A stretch of DNA of 64,000 nt. It comes from Brevibacillus brevis. GTDB lineage: Bacteria > Bacillota > Bacilli > Brevibacillales > Brevibacillaceae. The position numbers and the translations under genes were made by a program. The stretch lies in assembly GCF_900637055.1 (NCBI RefSeq), contig NZ_LR134338.1, forward strand, positions 5,033,501 to 5,097,500. Reading direction: 5' to 3'. Shown piece by piece: positions 8,699 to 17,490 of this stretch (position 1 is its first letter; each line of letters begins with the position of its first letter). The notes beneath the pieces are model-generated. The model was not told the origin of the DNA. It did not search any database and worked only from the letters and a program-made list of their open reading frames with translations.

Positions 8699-10993
8699 CT
8701 ACTGCGCAGGGGCAAGGAAGGTCTGGATATCGTTACCGTCGATGATCAGAACTGATCTCGCCTTCACTACTTGACCCTCGTACGTGAAATCTTGCTCAGA
8801 GAAGTTGGCAATCACTTGCAGATCATCCCCGTAGACTGCCTTCTGCACGAGCCTGTCTTCGGACAACACACGATAATCAGTCATCTCGTGCTGCACCGCT
8901 TTTTTGTGGAAGGGAGACCACACCTTCAAATAGTTCGTGATCAATGGTTGGTTTGCATCCCACACCTTTTCATCCAAATGATAGAGCGGCGGTACATTGT
9001 AAAGCAGCTCCTTGAGCATACGGGTACCGACTTCACCCTTAATCTTCAGGCTGCCCCACTCCCAATGATGGCTCGTGATCACTGCGTTATTGTACACCAG
9101 CTTGTATAGCGGCAAAGAATACGCAGGATCAATGTATACATGACGATACTCTTCCTTGATCGGAACCTGTTTGGCGTATCGTTCCGGAATCTCTCCCGCC
9201 GGGGACCAGTAGCCTCCTACATAATACGGGCTTTGCTTGTTTTTTCGCATGTCCGGATCGGCCCATTTGATGACAGGCGTCTCAATGCCATGGGCATAGG
9301 CGATGCTTCGGCTGGCGAAGTCATTTCCAGTCTCAGAGCCGATGACCAAATTCTTTTCATCGCGAATGTAGTCCATACGCGCAAGCTTCGCCTTCATATC
9401 CTCTGCCTCAGTCGTCGTGTGCTGCGGCGAATAATCATCGTTGAAATCTCCAGCTGCATCCACATCAATAAACCACGAATTAAAAGCGACATCGTTACTC
9501 ATGATTTCATCCATGCGCTGTTTGACACTTGGCAGCGATAGAGTCGGATTCAGCAATCTCCCCTGTTGGAGAAAACCAGCTTTCTTCTCTCCATTTTTCT
9601 TCGTGATCGTCGCATTCTCATACAAGCTCTTATCCTTGAAAATAGCCGTGTTCCAATCGGGATTTTCTTCCTGATGAATCGAATGGTAGGAATCGTAGCT
9701 GGCGATCAAATAACCTGCCTCATTCACCTCTTGAATGAATGCTGGCTTCATGTAGGCAGCCGTCCAATCCGGCAAACCGATCCATGCCTGATCAATCCCC
9801 GCCGCTTTCATTTCTTTCAAGAGATGAGTAGAGTCGGCATTCCCCCACTGTTCCACAGGTGGAACGACATCCTGCAGCACACTCTTTAGCAGCCTTTTAT
9901 TCAAGTCGTACAGCTGTGATTCCGTCAACGAGTCGCTCCCTTTTCCAAGCGCTTTCTTTGCCTCTTCATCGATATGTGGAAATAGCTGCGGATTGTAAAA
10001 CTCACGGGAACGCAAAGCGTAATTCAACCCGCCTAGGATCGCTTTCTTTTGATAATCCGCAACGTAATCCTGCTTCTGAATCTCGCGGAATTGCTGGATG
10101 CTCTCTTTTCCGTCCACTCCATTGGAAGCCAAGATTTGCTCAAGTGTCCCGATGAAGCTCTCATTCAGTTTCGTTTTCAGCGCATTCCATTTCACATCGT
10201 TGACCGATAGGAAGCTCTTGTTCCACAAGTAAAAATGAGGAGCGCCGTAAAGCTTTTCGATATTCGGATTGGCTTTGGCTTTTTCGGCAAGCGTCAGCAG
10301 TTCTCCCTGCTCTTTGACATATTGCTTGTACACGCCCGCTACACTAACCGGATCGTTGTCTGTGACATACAAGCGGAACCCGTAGGTCTTGTCCGGGTTA
10401 ATCGTGGGAAACTCGTGAGAAAACGTAAACGCAATCGTCGGATTAACGGCAAAATCGACGGTGTTGTTAAACAAATTGTCCACGACGTACATCAGCGCAT
10501 ACTTGCTCTTGTTCACAGCAAAAAAGCGCATGGAAAAAGACTCAGCAAAGCTAAGACTCTCTTCTTTAAAAAAGGACTGCCACTTGCTGTCATCCGCAGG
10601 AATCCATTTCCCCTCTCCCAAAGGCAATATGTAGCTTGATCCTTTTACTGTCGGCCAGGAAAAGCTCTCTGTTCCTGTGGAGGTCAGGGTAATTTGCAAA
10701 TGATCCTCTTTCTTTTTGATCGAGACATTCAGCCGATCGTCCGGGTAGCTCCAAGCAATTTCTTGTACACCTTTCTGTACATTCGTTACCTTGCGCGCAG
10801 GCATGGGCTCCGAAGCACTTTCCTTCACTCCGTCTCTCTCGACGAACACTTCGAAGGTCTCCGGCTTCACATCAAAAGTAAAATCTGCAAGCTGCTTCAT
10901 CTGCACCTGCTCAGTAGCATTATTACTCTCGCAACCAACTACGACCTGGAGCAGGAAAACAACTACCATGAGGAAAATCGCTGTTCGTTTCAT
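8699..10993 (-). CDS. Large lipoprotein with a glycoside-hydrolase-like domain
   Basis: 764 residues from the ATG at 10993 (MKRTAIFL...). The signal peptide ends in a lipobox (VVVGC), so the protein is probably anchored outside the membrane. An N-terminal beta-rich region (~40-240) precedes a probable TIM-barrel region (~340-680) with strand-end motifs IDQAWIGLPDW, WFIDVDAAGD and GSETGNDF, which resemble catalytic barrels of glycosidases; the D in DVDA and E in GSE are candidate catalytic acids. The extreme C-terminus is again beta-rich. Function is inferred from fold-like features only. A 25-base dyad (11019-11043) overlaps its upstream region. Confidence 0.6.
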   Translation of the reverse strand: MKRTAIFLMVVVFLLQVVVGCESNNATEQVQMKQLADFTFDVKPETFEVFVERDGVKESASEPMPARKVTNVQKGVQEIAWSYPDDRLNVSIKKKEDHLQITLTSTGTESFSWPTVKGSSYILPLGEGKWIPADDSKWQSFFKEESLSFAESFSMRFFAVNKSKYALMYVVDNLFNNTVDFAVNPTIAFTFSHEFPTINPDKTYGFRLYVTDNDPVSVAGVYKQYVKEQGELLTLAEKAKANPNIEKLYGAPHFYLWNKSFLSVNDVKWNALKTKLNESFIGTLEQILASNGVDGKESIQQFREIQKQDYVADYQKKAILGGLNYALRSREFYNPQLFPHIDEEAKKALGKGSDSLTESQLYDLNKRLLKSVLQDVVPPVEQWGNADSTHLLKEMKAAGIDQAWIGLPDWTAAYMKPAFIQEVNEAGYLIASYDSYHSIHQEENPDWNTAIFKDKSLYENATITKKNGEKKAGFLQQGRLLNPTLSLPSVKQRMDEIMSNDVAFNSWFIDVDAAGDFNDDYSPQHTTTEAEDMKAKLARMDYIRDEKNLVIGSETGNDFASRSIAYAHGIETPVIKWADPDMRKNKQSPYYVGGYWSPAGEIPERYAKQVPIKEEYRHVYIDPAYSLPLYKLVYNNAVITSHHWEWGSLKIKGEVGTRMLKELLYNVPPLYHLDEKVWDANQPLITNYLKVWSPFHKKAVQHEMTDYRVLSEDRLVQKAVYGDDLQVIANFSEQDFTYEGQVVKARSVLIIDGNDIQTFLAPAQ

Positions 10994-11018
10994 AAAAATC
11001 CCCCTAAATCGATTCACT

Positions 11019-11043
11019 ATGTATATCGCATTACGATGTACAT
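11019..11043. promoter_or_regulatory. Inverted-repeat operator candidate
   Basis: ATGTATATCG and CGATGTACAT face each other across 5 bases (9 of 10 positions pair). The dyad lies 26 bases upstream of the lipoprotein start. ATGT...ACAT ends are reminiscent of PadR-type operators, and a PadR gene lies 0.9 kb away; the link is inference. Confidence 0.45.
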
Positions 11044-11044
11044 A

Positions 11045-11068
11045 TGCAAAAAAATGGGCAAAGCCTTT
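11045..11068 (-). terminator. Intrinsic terminator of the padR-vanZ unit
   Basis: GGCAAAG/CTTTGCC hairpin followed on the minus strand by CATTTTTTTG. Confidence 0.7.
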
Positions 11069-11132
11069 GCCAAGGTCGCCTCACAACTGTACGACCCCAG
11101 TCAAGCAAAAGGCTTTTACGACTCTTGTCCTA

Positions 11133-11888
11133 CTAAGACGATGTGGCTGACAGATCGTCATCGAAATTACTGTTTTTCCGTCTCCTGTGGATCAGCTCCG
11201 CCCCGACTCGAAACATTCCGTAGCCAATCAGTCCGCCGAGTACATTTAGCAGCAGATCATCGACATCAAAGCTGCCTAACGAAAACAATAGCTGTAAGGT
11301 TTCGACGATGAGACTCGCCGAAAGTGTGAGAAAAAACACGCGATGCACGCTTTGGAAGGACATAAATATCAGCGGCAGCAACAGCCCGAGCGGAACAAAC
11401 AACATGACATTGCCAATCAGGTTATACATCACAATGCCAAAGCTGTAATTGTCATAATGAAAAACGTAATCCACCAAGGTTTGAAATGGTTTCGTATTTT
11501 GGAACAGATGCGTATATTGCGGGACGCCGTATTCCAGCATCCTTTGCTTCCATTCCACGGTAAAAGCTCTGCGTCGGAAGCGATCCGGTGACAATAGCAA
11601 GAGATAACTGGAGATAGCTACATACAACAAAAACAACGACAGGAGCCATTTACGGATGTATTTATCAATAAGCGGCATGGACTCAGACAGTTGCCGACTG
11701 ATTGCTTTCGTCGGACCAAATCGTTGAATGGTCAGTAAAACGGCTTCCTGTTCTTCACAGCCTTCTTCGACGAGCTCACTCTTCATGCTGTTCAAATGAT
11801 CCATCAGCTCATCTTTGACATCCTGCTTTTCCCATTTCGAGCACGGCAAGCGACTGACGACCTGCTCTGCATATTCTTCGAGCTTCAT
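11133..11888 (-). CDS. VanZ-family membrane protein with N-terminal HAAS-like domain
   Basis: 251 residues. The first ~75 form a soluble helical module (VVSRLPCSKWEKQDVKDEL, then QRFGP) like the HAAS/permease-prefix domain commonly found with PadR regulators. Residues ~80-235 contain five hydrophobic segments with the VanZ pattern (NLIGNVMLFVPLGLLLPL and SFDVDDLLLNVLGGLIGYG). VanZ-type proteins are linked to envelope and antibiotic responses, but the biochemistry is unknown. It starts 5 bases after the PadR stop codon, so the two are co-translated. Confidence 0.82.
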   Translation of the reverse strand: MKLEEYAEQVVSRLPCSKWEKQDVKDELMDHLNSMKSELVEEGCEEQEAVLLTIQRFGPTKAISRQLSESMPLIDKYIRKWLLSLFLLYVAISSYLLLLSPDRFRRRAFTVEWKQRMLEYGVPQYTHLFQNTKPFQTLVDYVFHYDNYSFGIVMYNLIGNVMLFVPLGLLLPLIFMSFQSVHRVFFLTLSASLIVETLQLLFSLGSFDVDDLLLNVLGGLIGYGMFRVGAELIHRRRKNSNFDDDLSATSS

Positions 11889-11893
11889 TTCGT

Positions 11894-12220
11894 TTACTCA
11901 CTTCCCTCATTGCAAAGCAAAATGAGTCTGCTCAAGCTCTGCCAATCCTTCATCTTGTCTTGAAGAAGTCCCTGGCCGGTCTTGGTAATCCGATAATATT
12001 TGCGGCGTCCGCCTTCGCTGGCTTCCCCCCAGTAAGACTCTACTGCCTTTTGCGTCTCCAGCCGCTTTAGGGCAGGGTATAGTGTACCTTCACCGATTTC
12101 ATACAGCTCATCGCTTTTATCGCGAATCTTCTTGGCCAACTCATAGCCGTACTGATCTTTCTGTGCGATCAGCGATAGAAGCAATAGATCGATGCTTCCT
12201 TTCAACAACTCCTTGTTCAC
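11894..12220 (-). CDS. PadR-family transcriptional regulator
   Basis: 108 residues from a GTG at 12220, chosen because GGGAGGAGAT lies 7 bases upstream; a longer frame to 12244 has no RBS. Winged-helix landmarks of PadR are clear: LLLLSLIAQKDQYGYELAKKI, GTLYPALKRLE and GGRRKYYRIT. PadR repressors commonly regulate themselves and an adjacent membrane-protein gene, which fits the tight coupling to the HAAS-VanZ gene. Confidence 0.9.
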   Translation of the reverse strand: MNKELLKGSIDLLLLSLIAQKDQYGYELAKKIRDKSDELYEIGEGTLYPALKRLETQKAVESYWGEASEGGRRKYYRITKTGQGLLQDKMKDWQSLSRLILLCNEGSE

Positions 12221-12261
12221 AAAAGCATCTCCTCCCAGTGACATGCCTAGAGATTATCACA

Positions 12262-12284
12262 CTATACCTCGTGATACAAGGTAG
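12262..12284. promoter_or_regulatory. Probable PadR autoregulatory operator
   Basis: TACCT and AGGTA face each other over 9 bases (12265-12283), immediately upstream of padR and overlapping its likely promoter region. Position and symmetry suggest autoregulation. Confidence 0.45.
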
Positions 12285-12330
12285 TTGACCAAGGAAATTT
12301 CCGGAAACAAGTTTTGGTGCTATGTAATTA

Positions 12331-12358
12331 TTGACAATAATAAAATAGGTAATATAGA
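12331..12358 (+). promoter_or_regulatory. SigA-type promoter for the small-gene pair
   Basis: A perfect TTGACA (12331-12336), a 16-base spacer and TATAGA. It reads toward the two small plus-strand genes; the leader would be about 160 bases with no obvious structure. Confidence 0.55.
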
Positions 12359-12527
12359 CTATATTCGACAACATTTTTCATGAGTCTACATACTTTCGGA
12401 TGATCATTCTTTTCTATACACAACCAGATCACAGGCCCATAGAACGAATAAAAAAGAAGATTTTCACTTTTTTGGATCAGGTTACTTTCAATTCGTGACT
12501 TCATTCTCTCTAACAGGAGGCACTTAC

Positions 12528-12653
12528 ATGCTTGCCGACTTTTCAATGATTGTTCTGAATACGGTTCTCTTAGCCTATTTTGCAATCGGTGTGCTATTTT
12601 TGTATTCCGAATCCAAATTTTTGCGTAAAATGAAGACTCGTAGAAATAGATAA
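12528..12653 (+). CDS. Small single-span membrane protein, 41 aa
   Basis: ATG at 12528 preceded by AACAGGAGG. The protein has an acidic N-terminus, one hydrophobic stretch of about 22 residues (FSMIVLNTVLLAYFAIGVLFLY) and a strongly basic tail (KMKTRRNR), giving an N-out/C-in single-pass topology. No family recognised. It precedes the KTSC-domain gene by 33 bases and probably shares its transcript. Confidence 0.6.
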   Translation: MLADFSMIVLNTVLLAYFAIGVLFLYSESKFLRKMKTRRNR

Positions 12654-12686
12654 GCCGATTTTTCGATAAAGGAGTTTGCACGTACA

Positions 12687-12950
12687 TTGAGATCTTTTTT
12701 CCGCCAATTTCTGCCACGTCAGAATCAACCTCACGAAATTACATACAAGAAACTGGATTCGAAATTGATCAAAGCTGCTCGCTACGATCTGGCTGCAAGC
12801 CACCTCTACATCCGTTTTCACGATGGACGAGAAGTCGTTTACTGTCGGGTCACTCCTTACGCTTACAATGCGTTTTTAAATGCTGACTCGTTCAGCGATC
12901 ATTTTCATTCGTTCATCAGCCAACGGTACTTGAACTATCAGGTGATGTAG
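12687..12950 (+). CDS. KTSC-domain protein
   Basis: 87 residues. The pattern S-K-L-I-x-A-A-R-Y-D...LYIRFHDGREVVYCRV.PYAYNAFLNADSFSDHF...I matches the KTSC domain (small all-beta/alpha protein found in phages, plasmids and bacteria, function unclear, sometimes fused to nucleic-acid enzymes). The start is a TTG with AAAGGAG 12 bases upstream, a long spacing, so the exact start is uncertain. Confidence 0.7.
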   Translation: MRSFFRQFLPRQNQPHEITYKKLDSKLIKAARYDLAASHLYIRFHDGREVVYCRVTPYAYNAFLNADSFSDHFHSFISQRYLNYQVM

Positions 12951-12962
12951 CCTGTCTATACA

Positions 12963-13001
12963 AAATGCCCTCAGTCTGTCTTCTCGACACTGAGGGCATT
13001 T
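12963..13001 (+). terminator. Bidirectional intrinsic terminator
   Basis: AATGCCCTCAGT pairs with ACTGAGGGCATT between convergent genes; T-rich on the plus side. Confidence 0.8.
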
Positions 13002-13015
13002 GTTGTTGAACTTCT

Positions 13016-13762
13016 CTACTTTAAGGCGCGATGCAAAAAAGATTTGGTCCGCTCAAATTTGGCGTTTGTAAACAATTGCTCAGGCGTCCCCGACTCTACG
13101 AATTCCCCGTTGTCCATAAACATGATTTGATTCGCCACCTCGCGCGCGAATCCCATCTCATGCGTCACAACCATCATCGTCATATGCTCCTGGGCAAGCT
13201 GCTTGATGACTTGCAGGACCTCACCCGTCAGTTCGGGATCGAGCGCAGACGTAGGCTCGTCAAACAACAAGATTTGCGGATTCATCATCAGTGCTCTGGC
13301 GATCGCCACACGCTGCTTCTGTCCGCCTGAGAGCTTCGCCGGATACGCGTCTGCCTTATCAGACAGACCGACCTTCTCCAAGAGATCTGCACTCTTTCTG
13401 TGGATGTCCTGGGGCGCCTCCCCCTTGACTACGCGTGGTGCGATCTCCAGATTTTCTTTTACGGTGAGATGAGGAAACAGATTAAAATGCTGAAAGACCA
13501 TGCCCATTCTCGATGTGATCTGCTTGATTTCCTGGTTGCCGGCATAAACGCCGTCCTTCACCAAATAATCTTCCTGCACACGAATGCTGCCACCATTCAC
13601 CTGCTCCAGATTGACCAAGCTGCGCAGCATCGTACTTTTGCCGGAGCCAGAAGGCCCGATTACTGCCACGACTTCGTTCTTTTTCACCGAAAACGAGACA
13701 TCTCGCAAAACTTCCTGATTGCCAAATGATTTCTTTAGATTCGATACTTGAATGATATCCAT
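13016..13762 (-). CDS. Polar amino-acid ABC transporter ATP-binding protein
   Basis: 248 residues from the ATG at 13762. Walker A GPSGSGKST, signature LSGGQKQR, Walker B ILLFDEPTSALDPE and the switch histidine in VVTHEMGFA are all present. The sequence is typical of GlnQ/ArtM/TcyC-type ATPases of the polar amino-acid uptake family. A GTG at 13807 would overlap the permease gene and has no better RBS. It is the last gene of an SBP-permease-ATPase cluster. Confidence 0.9.
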   Translation of the reverse strand: MDIIQVSNLKKSFGNQEVLRDVSFSVKKNEVVAVIGPSGSGKSTMLRSLVNLEQVNGGSIRVQEDYLVKDGVYAGNQEIKQITSRMGMVFQHFNLFPHLTVKENLEIAPRVVKGEAPQDIHRKSADLLEKVGLSDKADAYPAKLSGGQKQRVAIARALMMNPQILLFDEPTSALDPELTGEVLQVIKQLAQEHMTMMVVTHEMGFAREVANQIMFMDNGEFVESGTPEQLFTNAKFERTKSFLHRALK

Positions 13763-13776
13763 ATTACGCCAGCCCT

Positions 13777-14436
13777 TTATTCGAATTTGAACCTTTTTTC
13801 CAGCCACTTAAAGAACAACGTCAACAATAGCGTCATCAACAAATAAATGATTCCGGCAATAAAAAACGGAACGATGGTAAAGTCGCGATTCACAGCCGTT
13901 TGTGCAAAGTGAAGCAATTCTGGGACGGCAACTGCATAGAGCAGCGCTGTGTCTTTTACGAGGGTAATGGATTCATTTGCGACGGCAGGCAAAGCCACGC
14001 GAAACATTTGCGGCAAAATAATCTTGTTGGTTGTCTGCCATTTGCTAAAGCCGAGGACCTGCGCCGCCTCGTACTGTCCTTTGTCGATCGACAGCAGTCC
14101 TCCACGGAAAATCTCCGCGAAATACGCTGCGTAATTCAGCACAAAGCCGACACATGCAGCGACGAACCGATCCATCACCAAATACTCTCCCACTACAGGC
14201 AAGAGGGGCAGCCCGAAGCAAATAAACAACAGCTGCAACAAGAGAGGCGTCCCGCGCATCACATACACATACGTATGCGCGAACCAGGACACCGCCTTAT
14301 TACTGCTCTTTGCCATTAAGGTGATCAGAAAACCTAATGGAATGGAAAGCAGTATGGCGATGATAAACAACAGCACCGTCATCTGCGCCCCTTCTAGCAT
14401 GGGCTTCGTAATGGAGAGAATGTAGTCTACGCTCAT
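13777..14436 (-). CDS. Polar amino-acid ABC transporter permease
   Basis: 219 residues with about five membrane helices and the HisM/GlnP-type coupling loop (GGLLSIDKGQYEAAQVLGFSK), which contacts the ATPase. TPLLLQL near residue 60 is also characteristic of the family. It ends 14 bases before the ATPase start. Confidence 0.9.
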   Translation of the reverse strand: MSVDYILSITKPMLEGAQMTVLLFIIAILLSIPLGFLITLMAKSSNKAVSWFAHTYVYVMRGTPLLLQLLFICFGLPLLPVVGEYLVMDRFVAACVGFVLNYAAYFAEIFRGGLLSIDKGQYEAAQVLGFSKWQTTNKIILPQMFRVALPAVANESITLVKDTALLYAVAVPELLHFAQTAVNRDFTIVPFFIAGIIYLLMTLLLTLFFKWLEKRFKFE

Positions 14437-14469
14437 CTTGGTATGCTCCTAATCCTGAAAATAAAAGCG

Positions 14470-14496
14470 TGGCTTCGCCAATCATGCGGCGAAGCC
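14470..14496 (-). terminator. Hairpin between binding-protein and permease genes
   Basis: GGCTTCGCC / GGCGAAGCC, a perfect 9-base stem in the 73-base gap. It can stabilise or partly terminate the upstream message, so that the binding protein is made in excess, as is common in ABC operons. Confidence 0.6.
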
Positions 14497-14509
14497 ATCG
14501 CTGTTCTTC

Positions 14510-15286
14510 TTATTTCAATACACGATTTTCGCCGAACCATTTTTCCGATATTTTTGCAGCTGTACCATCCTGATTCATCGCATCCAGCGCTTTTTGCAGC
14601 TCATTCAACAATGCCTCGTTGCCTTTTTTGACGCCTATTCCATATTCCTCAGGGGACAGCGATTCTTCTAATTGCTTAAAAGTTCCAGGCTCTTTTGCCA
14701 TATAGTAATCGGCAACAATCTGGTCGATGACGACCGCTTCTACACGACCGATCTTCAAATCACTCAGTGCCAATACGTTATCAGGGAACTCGGTAACCGA
14801 TTTGACCTGATTTTTGATATCGCTCGCATTAATCGCGTCAGCTGCGGAAGACAGCTTTTGCAAACCAATTCCTTTACCTGCCAAGTCTGACAGCTTGGTC
14901 AAGTTGCTGTTTGCCATCGTGACAACTACTTGTGCGTTTTTCAGATAAGGCTTGGTAAAGAGAACCTTCTCTTTTCTCTCATCTGTAATCGTATATCCAT
15001 TCCAGATCAAGTCAATACGACCGCTGTTTAGTTCAGACTCTTTTGCACTCCAATCGATTGGTTGAAACTCGACTTGTTTTCCCATTTTTTCGCCGGCCGC
15101 ACGCGCATAATCAATATCAAAACCGACTAGCTCATTTTTCTCATCCCGGAATCCCATTGGTGCGAACTTATCATCAATTCCGATAATCAGCTTGTTCGCG
15201 TCAGCGCCAGTGTTTGCGCTGGAACAGCCCACTACCAATGAAACCATCGCACTCAACAACAATGACATCCATGCTATTTTCTTCAT
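14510..15286 (-). CDS. Amino-acid ABC transporter substrate-binding lipoprotein
   Basis: 258 residues. A signal peptide ends in a lipobox (LVVGC), then a family-3 solute-binding fold with IIGIDDKFAPMGFRDEKNELVGFDIDYA, the classical amino-acid-binding opening motif, and GRIDLIWNGYTITDERK. The ligand is probably a polar amino acid; arginine, glutamine and cystine are all possible. First gene of the cluster; the 160 bases upstream show no T-box or riboswitch that I can recognise. Confidence 0.9.
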   Translation of the reverse strand: MKKIAWMSLLLSAMVSLVVGCSSANTGADANKLIIGIDDKFAPMGFRDEKNELVGFDIDYARAAGEKMGKQVEFQPIDWSAKESELNSGRIDLIWNGYTITDERKEKVLFTKPYLKNAQVVVTMANSNLTKLSDLAGKGIGLQKLSSAADAINASDIKNQVKSVTEFPDNVLALSDLKIGRVEAVVIDQIVADYYMAKEPGTFKQLEESLSPEEYGIGVKKGNEALLNELQKALDAMNQDGTAAKISEKWFGENRVLK

Positions 15287-15446
15287 CGTGATGATCCCCC
15301 TCGTTTCCCTACTCTATATTTTACTCTGATAAAGTGGTAATACGTTAACAAGGTATCATGATAGCACATTAGCAAACAATAGTCGATACTTTAGTAAACA
15401 AAAGCACCTTAGAAATATACGCCAAATGAACGAGAAAAATGCCCGA

Positions 15447-16154
15447 CTAGCAGATGCATGTCTTTTTCTTTTTTCCGACACTCCCTCGTTCCTCTATCTT
15501 TTTGATATACTCCGTAGCCAACGGAACCTTGCACGCTGTCTGTCCAACGTCCACATGTACTTTGCCAATCGCTGCGGCCACTTCCAACGCTTCCTGATGA
15601 AGTTCCGGCACATACGCGCCTACTGAAATAACGAATTGATTCATGGTGTACCGAACGCGATTTTGTTCCTGGTGAATCGTCTCCTTCACTCTCATGAGGA
15701 GCCGTTTGATTTCTTCTTTATCTAGCTGTTCATCGGGAGTAATCGACAAGTAGTTCGAATACGTATTCCACCCACATGTGGCTACCATCTCTTCCTTTGA
15801 CTCGATCCATTCCCGTGCCAACTCCATGGCAAAATGGCTCTCAGCGGCTACACTCGCAACCGTATATTCGGCGGGGGCGTACCAAGACGCTTCCTGGACC
15901 CAAGCCTGCAGTCGCTCTTTTGTCATGCTCTTCGGGTCAACCGTCAATCCGGCCAAGTACATGGCGTCGTAGTTTCCCGTATCGTATAGCGCCTGAACGA
16001 GCTGCTGATCACGCTTTACCTCCTTGACCAGCTTTTTCATATCACCGATTCGCACGCCAAACAAAGGCTCTTTCGCCCCATGCCGCAATAACGTTTTTTT
16101 CGTCTGTTCTGTCCCCATCGCTTCGAGCTTCTGCATGACTTCTTCCAACGTCAT
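15447..16154 (-). CDS. AlkD-like DNA alkylation repair protein
   Basis: 235 residues made of HEAT-like helical repeats. The start TLLRHGAKEPLFGVRIGDMK and the later DNYLS-like NYLSITP region match the AlkC/AlkD-type DNA glycosylase superfamily, which removes alkylated bases. The family includes members without known glycosylase activity, so the function is inferred. The tail ends in a lysine run and CIC. Confidence 0.72.
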   Translation of the reverse strand: MTLEEVMQKLEAMGTEQTKKTLLRHGAKEPLFGVRIGDMKKLVKEVKRDQQLVQALYDTGNYDAMYLAGLTVDPKSMTKERLQAWVQEASWYAPAEYTVASVAAESHFAMELAREWIESKEEMVATCGWNTYSNYLSITPDEQLDKEEIKRLLMRVKETIHQEQNRVRYTMNQFVISVGAYVPELHQEALEVAAAIGKVHVDVGQTACKVPLATEYIKKIEERGSVGKKKKTCIC

Positions 16155-16206
16155 CTTGCCACCCTCCTTTTTCTTCTATTTAATAGGATAACCAGCAGCG
16201 CTACCT

Positions 16207-16255
16207 CCAACACGAAAAAGCCCTCCACATTCAAAGGAGAGCTTTTTCGTGTTGG
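16207..16255 (-). terminator. Strong intrinsic terminator
   Basis: A 15-base perfect stem CCAACACGAAAAAGC / GCTTTTTCGTGTTGG downstream of the 61-residue gene, the strongest hairpin in this arm. Confidence 0.8.
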
Positions 16256-16278
16256 AGCTTGACGCCCTTTTCCTATCC

Positions 16279-16464
16279 TTACGCCTGATTGCGTACTTTG
16301 ATATACGAAACATTTCTGACGTTGATGACAACATCATCATACTGAAGCCATCCGTCGTTTTGATTAGCGACCATTTGAATGATCTCTTCCGGTTCCGTCG
16401 TTTCGACGCTAATCGTTTCACCGCCTCCGGAAAAGTAAAATTGAATCACTTTTACTTCCTTCAT
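16279..16464 (-). CDS. Small conserved-looking protein, 61 aa
   Basis: AGGAGGGG lies 6 bases before the ATG. The protein has a predicted beta-rich pattern (VKVIQFYFSG, SVETTEPEEI, DVVINVRNVSYIKV) ending with a strand, similar to small single-domain beta proteins, but no family is recognised. It has its own strong terminator. Confidence 0.6.
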   Translation of the reverse strand: MKEVKVIQFYFSGGGETISVETTEPEEIIQMVANQNDGWLQYDDVVINVRNVSYIKVRNQA

Positions 16465-16656
16465 AAAAATCCCCTCCTATTCCTTCTAGTTATCGGATAG
16501 TTGGAAAATTTTTGTTACGGGTGATTTTCGGGAAATACTTTATGAACAATTAGTTTCTTTTCCCTACCAAAACTTGACAAAGATACATCTTTTGGCTTAT
16601 ATTTTGCTAGATTATATCTAGCAAATTTCGACACAACTTTACAAATTTTGCTAAAT

Positions 16657-16737
16657 AACGCAAAAGGCAAAGTCATCGAAAGGTGGCGACGCAAAACCAC
16701 GGGTCTACAGTCTTTGACCATGATAGCCGGGTTGCCA
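16657..16737 (+). promoter_or_regulatory. Cyclic-di-GMP-I (GEMM) riboswitch
   Basis: The sequence carries the conserved GEMM-I features in order: AACGCAAAAGGCAAA, the GAAAGGTGGCGACGCAAA tetraloop/receptor region, CCACGGGTCTA and the closing ATGATAGCCGGGTTGCC. These form P1 and the two parallel helices that bind c-di-GMP. It is followed by a hairpin with a T-run and then the GNAT-like and chemoreceptor genes, so it probably controls early termination. Recognition is by motif; covariance scoring was not possible. Confidence 0.9.
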
Positions 16738-16772
16738 TCATCTTGTGACCATTTTTTGATGTTGGTAGCTTC

Positions 16773-16806
16773 GGTTGTTCCATTTCGATGGAACGGCCTT
16801 TTTTTG
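16773..16806 (+). terminator. Riboswitch-associated intrinsic terminator
   Basis: GTTCCAT/ATGGAAC stem with TTCG loop, then GGCC and seven T. It lies about 35 bases after the aptamer and 127 bases before the first ORF, as expected for the expression platform. Confidence 0.8.
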
Positions 16807-16932
16807 TGTTTACTTTTTTGAAAGGAGGATGAAAGCATTTTCATTTTCGTAACGGATGGAAACACATAACTTTTGAGACGACAAACATACACAACATGGT
16901 TCAATCAGAGAAAATGATGGAGTGGAGAAGTT

Positions 16933-17487
16933 ATGTACAAACAAGTAGAAACCGTACAAGAGTTAGCTAAATTTCATGAAATCAAAGAAACAGTATGGAC
17001 CAGCATGGGCTTCGAGATGGAGTACGCGAAAGAAGGCTCCGCTCAGTTCCTCTTAATTGCCGAAGATGGTGAAGCAGGCGGAACATTTGAAATGACGCCC
17101 TTTTCCAAATCAAGTGCTTATATGAAATCACTTTTTCAGGATGTTGTTACAGAAGATATGAAAGTAATGGAGGTAGACAGTCTCGCTGTTTTGCCGAAAT
17201 ACCGCGGACAACTGGGGCAAAAAGGAATTTGCCTGATGATAGATTACGCTGAAAAGCATGGTTATACCCACGCAATCGGGGTAGCTGATCCGACCTTTTT
17301 TAAGTTCATCAACAAGAAATATCAAATAAAGGCGACTCAGACCAAAGATATCGTCTTTTACAAAGGGGCCGACGCCATTCCGACCCTCTTTCATCTAAAA
17401 GATGTCTATGACAATAAGCACGATCCGAAATATTCCTGGTACAATTCGTCGTCATCCAACCAAGTAAAAGTCGAGGTAGGTGGGTAA
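16933..17487 (+). CDS. GNAT-like acyltransferase (autoinducer-synthase/FeeM-type fold)
   Basis: 184 residues. The middle (MEVDSLAVLPKYRGQLGQKGICLMIDYAEKHGYTHAIGVADP) has the strand, the R-G-Q-x-G-like acyl-CoA pyrophosphate loop and the helix of GNAT proteins; the layout with a late FFKFINKKY element resembles N-acyl amino-acid synthases and LuxI-like enzymes more than ordinary acetyltransferases. Substrate unknown. It is the first gene under the c-di-GMP riboswitch and ends 3 bases before the chemoreceptor start, so both are coexpressed. Confidence 0.6.
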   Translation: MYKQVETVQELAKFHEIKETVWTSMGFEMEYAKEGSAQFLLIAEDGEAGGTFEMTPFSKSSAYMKSLFQDVVTEDMKVMEVDSLAVLPKYRGQLGQKGICLMIDYAEKHGYTHAIGVADPTFFKFINKKYQIKATQTKDIVFYKGADAIPTLFHLKDVYDNKHDPKYSWYNSSSSNQVKVEVGG

Positions 17488-17490
17488 AAA

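Noticed and set aside
10694..11311. A 205-codon plus-strand frame over the lipoprotein start and VanZ end
   Set aside because: It spans a terminator and an operator dyad and shows no protein features.
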